Source: an uncultured Alistipes sp.
GTDB lineage: Bacteria > Bacteroidota > Bacteroidia > Bacteroidales > Rikenellaceae
Direction: 5' to 3'
Assembly (NCBI GenBank): GCA_937895825.1
Contig: CALBKP010000096.1
Coordinates: 1-29,403, forward strand
DNA: 29,403 bases
Program-made: the position numbers and the translations under genes
The notes under the pieces: generated by a model
Databases searched by the model: none
Told to the model about the DNA's origin: nothing
The model's input: only the letters and a program-made list of their open reading frames with translations
In this document: piece after piece, positions 8,286-16,154 of the stretch
Layout of the letters: each line of letters opens with the position of its first letter
Position numbering within the stretch: the stretch's first letter is position 1

Positions 8286-10003
8286 TTTTTGCTCTTCTTA
8301 TTCAGTTCCTTACGCAACTCTTTGACAGCACGCTGCATAGCATCGTCGATGGCGTAGATGTTATAGTAGAAGCCCGATTCGTCGTCGAGCGTATTTCGTC
8401 CGATATAGGCGCGAATTTGTGCCTCGATAAGCTTGCGCGATGTGTTAAGGCCAATGCTATCGCGCTCAACACCATTACGCTCAGCATACTTCACGAAGTC
8501 GGCAATGATATCCTCCGACGCAAGGAGCGCGTCGAGGTCGGCGAGCGACTTCACTGCATCAATGGCAGCACGATGTCTATCGGTAAAGTCCATAGTATAG
8601 CGATACAACACATTGGTATTCCAAACCTTGTGATAATATTCCGACATACCGAGCGTGTCGAGTGGAATAAATATATCGGGCATAATACCACCACCTCCAT
8701 ATACCGTGCGTCCTGCTGGCGTAGTGAACTTCATCGAGTCGTCGAAGTGTATCGAGTCGGCCGAGAAGAACTCGCTATGGTTGTAGCGGTTGATGATATC
8801 TAAGTGGTAAGACATCTCATCGCCACTGACGTAGGGCTTCTGTATCGAGCGACCCGTGGGGGTGTAGTAGCGTGCCACCGTAAGGCGCATTGCCGAGCCA
8901 TCGTTGAAGGGTATCTGCGCCTGCACAAGCCCTTTGCCAAAGGTGCGACGACCAAGCACCAAACCACGATCGTTATCCTGAATAGCTCCAGCAAGAATCT
9001 CACTCGACGAAGCACTCGTCTCATCAACAAGCACGGCAAGCTCTATATCCTGATACCTACCATTACCCTTGCTGTACTCTTTCACGCGGCGGCCGTGACG
9101 ATCCTCAGTGTAGACAATAAGTTTGTCGGCCGGCAAGAACTCGTTGACCATGGGTATCACCTGGTCGAGGAAGCCGCCACCATTGCCACGTAGGTCGATA
9201 ATAACACCGCGCATGCCCTCGCTCGCAAGTTTATCTAATGCCTGACGTATCTCCATGTACGACGTGCGCGAGAACTGTGACAGACGTATAAAGCCAATCT
9301 TCGACTCGGGGTCCAACATAAAGGCGGTCTCCACGCTATGTAGCTCGATAGCATCGCGCGTAACGTCGATATCGACAAGCTCATCAATGCGTGCACGCTC
9401 TACCGAGAGCTTCACCTTCGTACCACGCTTACCACGCATCATGCGCACCATCGAGTCCTGCGGAATCTTCTGTCCCGCTACGTTACGGCCGTCGATACGT
9501 ATCACACGGTCACCAGCGCGCACACCCGCCTTGTCCGAAGGGCCTTGTGGTATGACACTGAGCACTGTTATCGTGTCGGTCATTGCGTTAAAGACTATGC
9601 CTATGCCATCGAACTCGCCCTCCAATGACTCGTTCACCGCGTTGAAGTCACGCGCTGGGATATACTCCGAGTGAGGATCGAGCTCTGAGAGGAGTGCAGG
9701 GATGGCCTTCTCGTAGATGGTGTCGAGGTCGATACGGTCTACATAGTTTCCGCGTATTGCCATTATCGTCTGCATCATCTTGTCGCCACCGCTCAGATGA
9801 CGCTGCACAGCCTCAACCTCGCGTTCAAACGCCCCCATCTCATTTTCATATAGCTGCACCTGTCCCACCATCTGCGCGATGGCTGCATGAGCACGCCTAT
9901 ACTCTACCCAACGTCCGATAAGGACACCAATCCATATAGCTACGACAACAGATGCCACCACCAGCAGCACACTCCATATCTTTATCTTCTTACTCTTTTC
10001 CAT
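8282..10003 (-). CDS. S41-family C-terminal processing protease (CtpA/Prc-like)
   Basis: Periplasmic serine protease with a Ser/Lys dyad that trims or degrades envelope proteins from their C-termini. 573 residues. An N-terminal membrane anchor (about 10-30, IWSVLLVVASVVVAIWIGVLIG) is followed by a short helical region, a PDZ domain (about 125-205, GIGIVFNAM, VIPQGPSDKAGVRAGDRVIRIDG) and the S41 core (IGFIRLSQF, IIDLRGNGGG). The catalytic Ser332 in DETSASSSEILAG and Lys357 in TFGKG have the expected spacing of 25 residues. A C-terminal helical part ends in a basic tail KELNKKSKK. Its stop overlaps the start of the small membrane protein. No canonical TAnnTTTG was found upstream, so it may depend on read-through from the DUF3078-like gene or on a divergent promoter in the structured gap. 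Confidence 0.94.
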   Translation of the reverse strand: MEKSKKIKIWSVLLVVASVVVAIWIGVLIGRWVEYRRAHAAIAQMVGQVQLYENEMGAFEREVEAVQRHLSGGDKMMQTIMAIRGNYVDRIDLDTIYEKAIPALLSELDPHSEYIPARDFNAVNESLEGEFDGIGIVFNAMTDTITVLSVIPQGPSDKAGVRAGDRVIRIDGRNVAGQKIPQDSMVRMMRGKRGTKVKLSVERARIDELVDIDVTRDAIELHSVETAFMLDPESKIGFIRLSQFSRTSYMEIRQALDKLASEGMRGVIIDLRGNGGGFLDQVIPMVNEFLPADKLIVYTEDRHGRRVKEYSKGNGRYQDIELAVLVDETSASSSEILAGAIQDNDRGLVLGRRTFGKGLVQAQIPFNDGSAMRLTVARYYTPTGRSIQKPYVSGDEMSYHLDIINRYNHSEFFSADSIHFDDSMKFTTPAGRTVYGGGGIMPDIFIPLDTLGMSEYYHKVWNTNVLYRYTMDFTDRHRAAIDAVKSLADLDALLASEDIIADFVKYAERNGVERDSIGLNTSRKLIEAQIRAYIGRNTLDDESGFYYNIYAIDDAMQRAVKELRKELNKKSKK

Positions 10004-10080
10004 AGTTATATCGGTATATCATCACAAACGCCACAACCAATATCTATCGTATTAGCGCCAAGTATTTTTACTATATTCTT

Positions 10081-10158
10081 ACAACCAACACGCCAAAAGC
10101 GGGAAGAGGTATGCTTTCTGAGTTGCTTCCCGAATTGGTTGTGACACCAGATTCACAA
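10081..10158 (-). promoter_or_regulatory. Nested and mutually exclusive stems in the protease leader
   Basis: Outer arms ACAACCAA (10081-10088) and TTGGTTGT (10135-10142) enclose inner arms CGGGAAG (10100-10106) and CTTCCCG (10126-10132). A second pair, TTGTGA (10139-10144) with TCACAA (10153-10158), shares bases with the outer arm, so the two folds cannot form together. This is the layout of a switch or attenuator in the RNA ahead of the S41 protease gene. No ligand class or terminator tract was recognised, so its function is unknown. Confidence 0.4.
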
Positions 10159-10222
10159 TCCTATGATCCCCCTATTTGTTGTCAGAATGGTGCAGATACA
10201 ACGCTCGGCGAAATTCGAGACG

Positions 10223-10250
10223 ATGGGCTGTACTTATGCGTACTGCCCAT
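10223..10250 (-). terminator. Hairpin downstream of the DUF3078-like gene
   Basis: ATGGGC-T-GTAC, a 6-nt loop and GTAC-T-GCCCAT form an 11-position stem with one T-T mismatch, 50 nt past the stop of the DUF3078-like gene. No T-run follows on the minus strand, so it is a weak terminator candidate or an RNA-stabilising 3' hairpin. Confidence 0.35.
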
Positions 10251-10299
10251 TGATGAGATATTTCGTTAGCGGAAGTAGATGCGCCATTATCACAGCAAA

Positions 10300-11388
10300 T
10301 TACTTGTTTTTGAAGGTATAGGTCAGACCTACACTCAACATCGACGATACCTGAAGTTTGTCGATCTCAGCCTTATTATAGTAGAGCTGGAAATATATCT
10401 GCGTTGATATGTACTTTGTTGCCTTTATGTCAATGGTGTTCTCCCAGCGCACGGTTGGTACCACGTGCTCATACTGCGACATTGTGCCATCTTCCAACTC
10501 CGTGGGTTTAAACTTAGCCTTCGACGAGATATCGGTAATCCAACCATAGAATGAGTAGGCCGTGGTACGGTAGCGTAACCACCCATTCTTACCCCATGTC
10601 TTGTCGAAGTTGAGCTGAACAGAGAGACCACCCTCATACTTCGAGTTCTGACCCTCGGGGACACCGTAACGGTTAGAGAGGTTATCGTCGCTGAGGTAGG
10701 TAGCACTCATAGCTATAGGAGAGAGGTTAACCTTAAGAGGGAACTTCTCTGAGGGTAACACATAGGTAAAACCGAGTGATGCATCGAGGTAGCCCGGAGC
10801 CATAAAGTTCGACACGCGCTGTGCCCCCTTCTGCTTGTCGCCACGTGCCGAGTAGCCAGGAGCAAACTGCGTACGGAACTTGATGTTAGCACCATACGTC
10901 CAGTTCTTGACCATATCCCACTGAGGCGCTGTTGAGAGCACGATTTCATCGACATTCTTGAACCACACACCTCGAGGACCTCCATACTCTGCACCCAAGT
11001 CGGTCTTCATGTTGTTGTAGCCAAACTTAGCGGTAGCCGTTGAGGTAATCGAGAACTTATTCTTTTTGTAGGTATGGAGGAAATTGATGTTGGCAAGTAC
11101 CGTTATGGCATTATCACCCGATGCCTGCCACGACTTACTATATGCCGTGAGTGAGCCATGGAGGTTTGCCGAGAAATCTATGGTGTTACGCTCCTTACGA
11201 ATGGCGAGTCGCTCAGCACGATAGGCAGCTTCCGAGAAGTACTCGGCATCAACGGCCTGAGTCTTCATGTCGTTCTCAAATTCGGTCTTCTGGTCGGCAG
11301 TAGATACATTGTCGATGGATACCTGCGCTTGGGCAGCGGTTGTAAATAGCGCAAAGGCTGAGGCAAGGGCTATGTATAATTTCTTCAT
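10300..11388 (-). CDS. DUF3078-like outer-membrane beta-barrel protein
   Basis: 362 residues with a signal peptide (1-22, ALFTTAAQAQ) and a body rich in alternating polar/aromatic strands, ending in YTFKNK, as expected for a Bacteroidota outer-membrane barrel. A pattern such as GSLTAYSKSWQASGDNAITV followed by a KKNKFSITSTATAKFGYNN strand resembles the Bacteroidota-specific DUF3078 family, whose function is unknown. I assign the family from memory of its pattern, not from a search. It is transcribed from a promoter divergent to nfo (TATATTTG on the minus strand at 11472-11465) and is separated from the downstream protease gene by the structured 296-nt gap. A role in envelope transport or maintenance is plausible but unproven. 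Confidence 0.75.
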   Translation of the reverse strand: MKKLYIALASAFALFTTAAQAQVSIDNVSTADQKTEFENDMKTQAVDAEYFSEAAYRAERLAIRKERNTIDFSANLHGSLTAYSKSWQASGDNAITVLANINFLHTYKKNKFSITSTATAKFGYNNMKTDLGAEYGGPRGVWFKNVDEIVLSTAPQWDMVKNWTYGANIKFRTQFAPGYSARGDKQKGAQRVSNFMAPGYLDASLGFTYVLPSEKFPLKVNLSPIAMSATYLSDDNLSNRYGVPEGQNSKYEGGLSVQLNFDKTWGKNGWLRYRTTAYSFYGWITDISSKAKFKPTELEDGTMSQYEHVVPTVRWENTIDIKATKYISTQIYFQLYYNKAEIDKLQVSSMLSVGLTYTFKNK

Positions 11389-11464
11389 AATATTAATATT
11401 AGGCGATTAATTAGCAATTGTTAATCAATAGGATTTTATTATGTAGTGATAGTTATTTACAATG

Positions 11465-11472
11465 CAAATATA
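11465..11472 (-). promoter_or_regulatory. Predicted promoter of the DUF3078-like gene
   Basis: On the minus strand TATATTTG is a perfect TAnnTTTG element, 77 nt upstream of the ATG at 11388, leaving a long AT-rich leader. It is divergent to the nfo promoter 23 nt away. Confidence 0.55.
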
Positions 11473-11495
11473 CGAATATTTTATTAAAATTTCGT

Positions 11496-11503
11496 TATCT
11501 TTG
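11496..11503 (+). promoter_or_regulatory. Predicted promoter of the nfo-GH53-mntP operon
   Basis: TATCTTTG is a perfect -7 element, 38 nt before the nfo ATG. The -33 region is AT-rich without a clear TTG. It is the only good promoter seen for the three-gene run, so it probably drives all of them. Confidence 0.55.
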
Positions 11504-11541
11504 CCTAAGAATAAGATAACAACGTAACAAGAGAATAGATT

Positions 11542-12387
11542 ATGAAATATATAGGAGCACACGTTAGCGCATCGGGCGGCATAGAGAATGCCGTAAAGAA
11601 TGCCAAGAATATAGGAGCTACGGCCTTCGCGCTGTTTACGAAGAATCAGCGACAGTGGCTTGCACCCGCCCTCACGGACAAGCAGATAGAGATATTTAAG
11701 GCAGCGATGGCCGAGGCGGGATATAGCGCACAGCAGATACTTCCCCACGATAGCTATCTGATAAACCTCGGACACCCCGACCAGGATGGCTTAGAGAAGT
11801 CGCGCGAGTCGTTCTTCGAGGAGATGTCGCGCTGCGAGCGCCTGGGACTTGACAGGCTCAACTTCCACCCAGGAAGTCACCTTAAGCGTATAGACGAGCG
11901 TGCGTCGCTTGACCGCATTGCCGAGTCGATAAATATGGCGTTGGAGCGCACCTCGGGCGTTACTGCTGTATTGGAGAATACGGCGGGTCAGGGCTCAAAC
12001 CTCGGTTTTAGCTTCTATCAGCTGGCACACATCATCGAGCGCGTGGAGGATAAAAGCCGCGTGGGTGTATGTATCGACACATGCCACGCATTCGCCGCAG
12101 GCTACGACCTACGCACCAGGGAGGCGTGCGATGCTACGTTTGCTGAGTTTGACCAGGTGATAGGCTTCAAATATCTACGCGGCATGCACCTCAACGATGC
12201 CATGCGCCCCTTGGGTAGCCGCATCGACCGCCACTCGCCACTTGGCGATGGCGAGATAGGCTGGGAGTGCTTCCGTTACATAGCCTCAGACCCACGCTTC
12301 GACAACATCCCTCTTATCCTTGAGACCCCCGACGAGGCTCGCTGGGCCGAGGAGATTGCTAAGCTCAAGGCCTTTGCAGCATTATAA
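11542..12387 (+). CDS. nfo: Endonuclease IV (apurinic/apyrimidinic endonuclease)
   Basis: Zinc-dependent AP endonuclease of base-excision repair with a TIM-barrel fold, 281 residues, normal length. Family signatures: the start IGAHVSASGG (His ligand), FTKNQRQW, NFHPGSH (His ligand), VLENTAGQGSNLG (Glu ligand), CIDTCHAFAAGYD (Asp/His ligands), HLNDAM and DRHSPLGDGEIG (Asp/His ligands), and LILETPD (last Glu). All metal ligands appear intact. It heads a tight operon, with the GH53 gene 19 nt downstream. It works in the same pathway as ung, which is elsewhere in the window under separate control. Confidence 0.97.
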   Translation: MKYIGAHVSASGGIENAVKNAKNIGATAFALFTKNQRQWLAPALTDKQIEIFKAAMAEAGYSAQQILPHDSYLINLGHPDQDGLEKSRESFFEEMSRCERLGLDRLNFHPGSHLKRIDERASLDRIAESINMALERTSGVTAVLENTAGQGSNLGFSFYQLAHIIERVEDKSRVGVCIDTCHAFAAGYDLRTREACDATFAEFDQVIGFKYLRGMHLNDAMRPLGSRIDRHSPLGDGEIGWECFRYIASDPRFDNIPLILETPDEARWAEEIAKLKAFAAL

Positions 12388-12406
12388 CGACTAACACATA
12401 ACAAGT

Positions 12407-13375
12407 ATGAAGAGAGTATTATGCCTTATGGTTGCGATGGCTACCATCGCCGTAGTCGAGGCGCAAGTGACGATTGAGAGACCATATGCCGTAGGTGCCG
12501 ACATCTCGTGGCTACAGTCACAAGAGGATCACGGCACGGAGTTTAGCGATGGCGGTGTGAAAGGCGATGCCTTGGAGATTCTCCGCGACAACGGCTTCAA
12601 CTACATACGCTTGCGTATCTTTGTTAACCCCCGTTCGGAGCTCGGCTACTCGCAACGCGACGGTTACTGCGACTTGGAGCACACACTCGAGATGGCCAAG
12701 CGCATCAAGGCGGCAGGCATGTACTTTCTCTTGGACTTCCACTACTCGGACAACTGGGCAGATCCTCAGAAGCAGATAATGCCACAGGCCTGGCAGACAT
12801 TCTCATACGAGGAGGTGTGCAGCGCCGTATATGAGCATACACGCGAGGTGCTTACCGCTCTGGAGGCTCAGGGCACGACCCCCGATATGGTGCAGGTAGG
12901 AAACGAGGTGAGCAACGGCATGCTCTGGCCCTATGGCTCGGTGCGCCACTCGTTCGAGGGTCTCTGCGGCCTACTCAAAGAGGGTGTTCGCGCCACACGC
13001 GAATATGCCCCCACAGCAGAGGTAATGCTCCACGTAGCCCTTGGCGGCCAAGCCGAGGAGTCGGAGCGTTTCTTTGATGCTATGGCTGAATATGGCGTTG
13101 AGTACGACCTTATTGGTCAGTCGTACTATCCCGAGTGGCACGGCACATTGGAGGAGCTGGAGGCAAATGCCAAGGCTCTGGTTATCAAGTATAAGAAGCC
13201 TCTTATCGTCGTGGAGTATCGCGACCATTACCTCGACATTGAGCGCATCGTAAGCTCGTTGCCCGACGGTCTCGGACGCGGCACATTCATTTGGGAAGCC
13301 ACCTCGCCACAGTGGGGCAAGCTCTTCGACAAGGATGGCGCTGCGACACCTGCGCTTGACGACTATAACAGATAA
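12407..13375 (+). CDS. Secreted GH53 arabinogalactan endo-beta-1,4-galactanase
   Basis: Predicted to cut beta-1,4-galactan chains, such as pectic type I arabinogalactan side chains. 322 residues with a signal peptide (1-20, VVEAQ) and no lipobox, so periplasmic or secreted. A single TIM-barrel GH53 domain fills the rest: GADISWLQSQED, NGFNYIRLRIFVNP, LLDFHYSDNWADP, the acid/base Glu167 in VQVGNEVSNGMLWP, IGQSYYPEWHG, and the nucleophile Glu270 in LIVVEYRDH. It is a little shorter than many GH53 proteins, with no extra binding module. The setting is odd: it sits between a DNA-repair gene and a manganese exporter with 19- and 11-nt gaps, and has no SusCD pair or regulator beside it. The GH2 beta-galactosidase at the right edge could finish the degradation of its products. 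Confidence 0.9.
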   Translation: MKRVLCLMVAMATIAVVEAQVTIERPYAVGADISWLQSQEDHGTEFSDGGVKGDALEILRDNGFNYIRLRIFVNPRSELGYSQRDGYCDLEHTLEMAKRIKAAGMYFLLDFHYSDNWADPQKQIMPQAWQTFSYEEVCSAVYEHTREVLTALEAQGTTPDMVQVGNEVSNGMLWPYGSVRHSFEGLCGLLKEGVRATREYAPTAEVMLHVALGGQAEESERFFDAMAEYGVEYDLIGQSYYPEWHGTLEELEANAKALVIKYKKPLIVVEYRDHYLDIERIVSSLPDGLGRGTFIWEATSPQWGKLFDKDGAATPALDDYNR

Positions 13376-13386
13376 CACCACACATA

Positions 13387-13944
13387 ATGGGATTCGTAGA
13401 ACTTATACTCATCGCCATAGGCTTGGCGATGGATGCCTTTGCGGTATCTGTGGGCAAGGGCATCACGCTTAAACGCGTACAATTTAGCCAGGCCATCACC
13501 GCCGGGTTGTGGTTTGGCGGCTTTCAGGCACTGATGCCAATCATCGGGTTCTTCTTAGGCCGCAGCTTCGCTAACTACATGATAAGCATCGACCACTGGA
13601 TAGCTTTCGGACTGCTTGCGCTAATTGGTCTAAACATGATCAGAGAGACGGTATGGGGTGATGAGGAGGGTCACAACAGCGACTTCGGATTTAATACAAT
13701 GCTACTTATGGCCATCGCCACGAGCATTGACGCTATGGCCGTAGGTATATCGTTTGCATTTCTCGATGTAAATATCTGGATTTCGGCCGCGGTTATCGGC
13801 ATTGTCACCCTGCTACTCTCGGGCATAGGTGTATATCTCGGCAGCCTCTTTGGCTCGCGCCTCGGCTCGAAGGCTGGCATCCTCGGGGGCATCATCCTTA
13901 TTGCCATAGGCATCAAAATACTTGTGGAACACCTCGTAGCATAG
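13387..13944 (+). CDS. mntP: Manganese efflux pump MntP
   Basis: Inner-membrane exporter of Mn(II), 185 residues, the normal family length, with six predicted transmembrane helices in two repeats. The paired acidic membrane motifs are present: GLAMDAFAVSVGKG in helix 1 and ATSIDAMAVGISFAF in helix 4, together with GLNMIRE between them. It starts 11 nt after the GH53 stop and there is no room for the yybP-ykoY manganese riboswitch that controls mntP in many bacteria, so any manganese response must come from the operon promoter or elsewhere. The operon ends at the perfect hairpin 18 nt downstream. Confidence 0.95.
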   Translation: MGFVELILIAIGLAMDAFAVSVGKGITLKRVQFSQAITAGLWFGGFQALMPIIGFFLGRSFANYMISIDHWIAFGLLALIGLNMIRETVWGDEEGHNSDFGFNTMLLMAIATSIDAMAVGISFAFLDVNIWISAAVIGIVTLLLSGIGVYLGSLFGSRLGSKAGILGGIILIAIGIKILVEHLVA

Positions 13945-13961
13945 CTTTAACGCTCAGCCAC

Positions 13962-14005
13962 AAACGAAAAGAACTCTGCACCAAGGCGCAGAGTTCTTTT
14001 CGTTT
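13962..14005. terminator. Bidirectional terminator between mntP and the POT gene
   Basis: AAACGAAAAGAACTCTGC (13962-13979), an 8-nt loop and GCAGAGTTCTTTTCGTTT (13988-14005) form an 18-bp perfect stem. T-rich tracts lie in the 3' arm on both strands. It serves the convergent mntP and POT transporter genes. Confidence 0.85.
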
Positions 14006-14021
14006 ATGTTATTTGGATCTA

Positions 14022-15821
14022 TTACTTTGCAACGCTCTCTAAGCGCTTCATCATCACGAACATAAAGAGCGCTGAGAGCAAGCAGAGGACAACGAATACC
14101 GTCCATACCGACCACAAGGGAAGGCCTGCCCAGAGGAAGCCACCAACAGATACAAGCAAGTTACCGAAGGCGGTAGCCACGAACCAGCCACCCATCATAA
14201 GACCCTTGAGCTTTGGAGGTGCAACCTTCGATACGAATGAAATACCCATAGGTGAGAGCAAGAGCTCAGCAAAGGTCAGGATCAAATAGGTAACGATCAA
14301 CCAGTAGGGCGATGTACGAGTCTCGGGCTTAGTATCAGCCTTGATAGCTGCCAATGTAGCCTCAGCCTCAGCAACCTCCATTGACTCCGCAGCAGGAGCC
14401 TCCTCAGCCTTAAGGATTACAACGCTTGCATTGTATGCATCGTAGAATACGGGCTTAGTCTTCTTTGTGAGTTTACCCATAAAGTCGGTAGCAGGCTTAA
14501 CCTGAGCACCAAGCTCAGTATCCTCCTTCATAGCATCAAGATCCTCAGCAGTAGCAGCCACTGCGTAGTACTCCTTAGCAAATGCCTCTGCCTTTTCTAC
14601 GGCGATAGCGCGCTGCTGATCGTTAGGAGTATTCAAACCATTAGAGCCAACTGCCATGATTACGAAACCGATAGCTGCAACCAACATACCGTAGGCGATC
14701 TTGCGGGGAGCTGAAGGCTCCTTGCCCTTACGTGCCAAAGCACCAAAGATAGCCATTGACACGGGGGTCAATGCAACGACGTAGAAGGGGTTAAACTGCT
14801 GGAAGATAGGAGCGGCAACCGATACCTCAGCCTCGGGGCTGATGCCCATAGCGCGGTAAACGAGGAACGCCAACACGCCTGATGCCAACGCGCCTGAAAG
14901 AATCTTAGCCTTAGCACCCTCGCTCTGGAAGATTGAGAATGTAGCGTAAACCGCAACGATGATAAGAACGAGGTTCCATACGTCGAACCACATAGTGGTA
15001 AGACCAAAGGCGTTGGTATAAGTGAACTCGTCAGCAAAGTAAGTGAGCGTCAAACCGTTCTGGTGGAATGCCATCCAGAAGAAGATAACAACAGCAAATA
15101 CAAGGCAGAGGGCCACGATGCGCTGCTTAGTCTGCTCTGGAGTGAGGTTATCCTCATACACAGCAGCCTCGCCCTTCTTCTTGCCACCCTCGACATGACG
15201 GAACGTAAAGCGGAAGGCGTAGTAGATAAGGATTGAGATGATCAACGCTGCACAAGCGACCATGAACGAGAAGTGGTAAGCATCGTTTGACGACATGCCC
15301 CACGCATCCATGGCGTACTGCTTGATACCAACAGCAGTGGTAGGAGCGAACAACGAACCTACGTTGATAGCCATGTAGAAGAGCGAGAAGCCAGAGTCAC
15401 GCTTATCAGCATACTTGGGATCGTCATAAAGGTTACCAACCATAACCTGGAGATTACCCTTGAACAGACCTGTACCCAAACTGATGAGCAACAACGCAGC
15501 CATCATGGCGATCATAGCGATAAGATCGCCTCCCAACGGGAACGACAACAACATGTAACCAGCAAACATAATCGAAATACCGATTGTTACCATCTTACCG
15601 AAACCAAATTTATCGGCAAGAATACCACCTACGAGAGGCATGAAGTATACCAAGCCGAGGAAGGTAGAGTAGATAGCACCAGCTGTACCAGCCTCAAGAC
15701 CGAAGTTCTCGCGAAGGAAGAGTGCGAAAACGGCCAACATCGTGTAGTAACCGAAGCGCTCACCTGTGTTGGCAAGAGCCAAGGCATACAGACCTTTAGG
15801 ATGTCCTTTAAACATAGTCAA
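14022..15821 (-). CDS. POT-family proton-dependent oligopeptide transporter with loop insertion
   Basis: Inner-membrane MFS-type importer of di-/tripeptides driven by protons, 599 residues. The POT signature ANTGERFGYY is at 18-26 in the first helix; GTGLFKGNLQVMVGNLY (116-132) and DSGFSLFYMAINVGSLFAP (142-160) are the family's second and third signatures. At helix 7 it reads FFWMAFHQNG, with His where many POT proteins have an acidic residue. Between two late helices (about residues 393-503) there is an Ala/Glu/Lys-rich stretch without hydrophobic segments, including KAEEAPAAESMEVAEAEATL. The neighbouring POT paralogue has only about 25 residues there. It has its own good promoter (15908-15879) and shares a terminator with mntP. 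The substrate range cannot be read from sequence. Confidence 0.92.
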   Translation of the reverse strand: MTMFKGHPKGLYALALANTGERFGYYTMLAVFALFLRENFGLEAGTAGAIYSTFLGLVYFMPLVGGILADKFGFGKMVTIGISIMFAGYMLLSFPLGGDLIAMIAMMAALLLISLGTGLFKGNLQVMVGNLYDDPKYADKRDSGFSLFYMAINVGSLFAPTTAVGIKQYAMDAWGMSSNDAYHFSFMVACAALIISILIYYAFRFTFRHVEGGKKKGEAAVYEDNLTPEQTKQRIVALCLVFAVVIFFWMAFHQNGLTLTYFADEFTYTNAFGLTTMWFDVWNLVLIIVAVYATFSIFQSEGAKAKILSGALASGVLAFLVYRAMGISPEAEVSVAAPIFQQFNPFYVVALTPVSMAIFGALARKGKEPSAPRKIAYGMLVAAIGFVIMAVGSNGLNTPNDQQRAIAVEKAEAFAKEYYAVAATAEDLDAMKEDTELGAQVKPATDFMGKLTKKTKPVFYDAYNASVVILKAEEAPAAESMEVAEAEATLAAIKADTKPETRTSPYWLIVTYLILTFAELLLSPMGISFVSKVAPPKLKGLMMGGWFVATAFGNLLVSVGGFLWAGLPLWSVWTVFVVLCLLSALFMFVMMKRLESVAK

Positions 15822-15878
15822 AAAGTTTTAATTAATATATAAATTTATCGTTGTTACAAAAATAACGCAAATCGGACG

Positions 15879-15908
15879 CAAAGTTAGTATAAAAAATGAA
15901 ATAACCAA
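15879..15908 (-). promoter_or_regulatory. Predicted promoter of the first POT gene
   Basis: On the minus strand TTG (15908-15906), a 19-nt spacer and TAACTTTG (15886-15879) match the Bacteroidota promoter exactly. The -7 box is 57 nt upstream of the ATG at 15821. Confidence 0.7.
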
Positions 15909-15910
15909 TT

Positions 15911-15948
15911 CCATATCATTGAACGAGCATATAATTCCAATGAAATGG
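15911..15948. repeat. Imperfect inverted repeat upstream of the POT promoter
   Basis: CCATATCATTG (15911-15921) and CAATGAAATGG (15938-15948) are reverse complements with one mismatch, separated by 16 nt. The left arm begins 3 nt beyond the TTG of the first POT promoter, so the dyad covers roughly -36 to -75, a usual place for an activator site. Confidence 0.4.
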
Positions 15949-16105
15949 GTTATATGGCTCGACAACCTGTGGCCTTACGACAAATTCTTTTTGTGGACTA
16001 TATTAATTATATGGGTTATGTGATGCAAGCGGACAAAAGTCTAATTGATACTCAGACCCATAGAACCCGTCTTACCCATAAATTCAAGGTTACTTATTAC
16101 AACAC

Positions 16106-16132
16106 AAAAAAGGGAGGCCATACGACCTCCCT
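16106..16132 (-). terminator. Rho-independent terminator of the second POT gene
   Basis: On the minus strand AGGGAGG, an 8-nt loop and CCTCCCT are followed by TTTTTT (16111-16106). This is a classic intrinsic terminator 22 nt past the stop of the gene at 16155-17816. Confidence 0.9.
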
Positions 16133-16154
16133 AAAACAGTTAACTATACAACGA

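Larger units (their letters stand above)
10004..10299. other. Intergenic stretch rich in inverted repeats
   Basis: 296 nt between two minus-strand genes with no convincing coding frame. On the minus strand it is the 3' region of the DUF3078-like gene and the leader of the protease gene. It holds a nested stem (10081-10142), an overlapping alternative stem (10139-10158) and a separate hairpin (10223-10250), all given as separate entries. No perfect TAnnTTTG was found on the minus strand; the nearest thing is TACTTGG (10060-10054). No tRNA or known riboswitch was recognised. Confidence 0.6.
15822..16154. other. Gene-free stretch between the two POT genes
   Basis: 333 nt. From the left it holds the leader and promoter of the first POT gene (15822-15908), an imperfect dyad just upstream of that promoter (15911-15948), about 150 nt with no feature I recognise in which ATGGGTTAT occurs twice (15945, 16012) and ACCCAT twice in reverse, and the terminator of the second POT gene (16106-16132). 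A plus-strand open frame begins at 15945, but most of it lies antisense to the second POT gene and it looks spurious. Confidence 0.6.

Noticed and set aside
9255..9674. A 139-codon plus-strand Ser/Arg-rich open frame inside the S41 protease gene
   Set aside because: It is antisense to the PDZ/catalytic region, whose protein matches the family throughout.
10081..10160. A tRNA or decayed tRNA in the gap before the S41 protease
   Set aside because: The inverted repeats do not form a cloverleaf and there is no T-arm GTTCRANNC or acceptor-CCA arrangement.
13387..13400. A manganese (yybP-ykoY) riboswitch ahead of mntP
   Set aside because: Only 11 nt separate mntP from the GH53 gene, too short for the riboswitch, and the GH53 3' end codes protein throughout.
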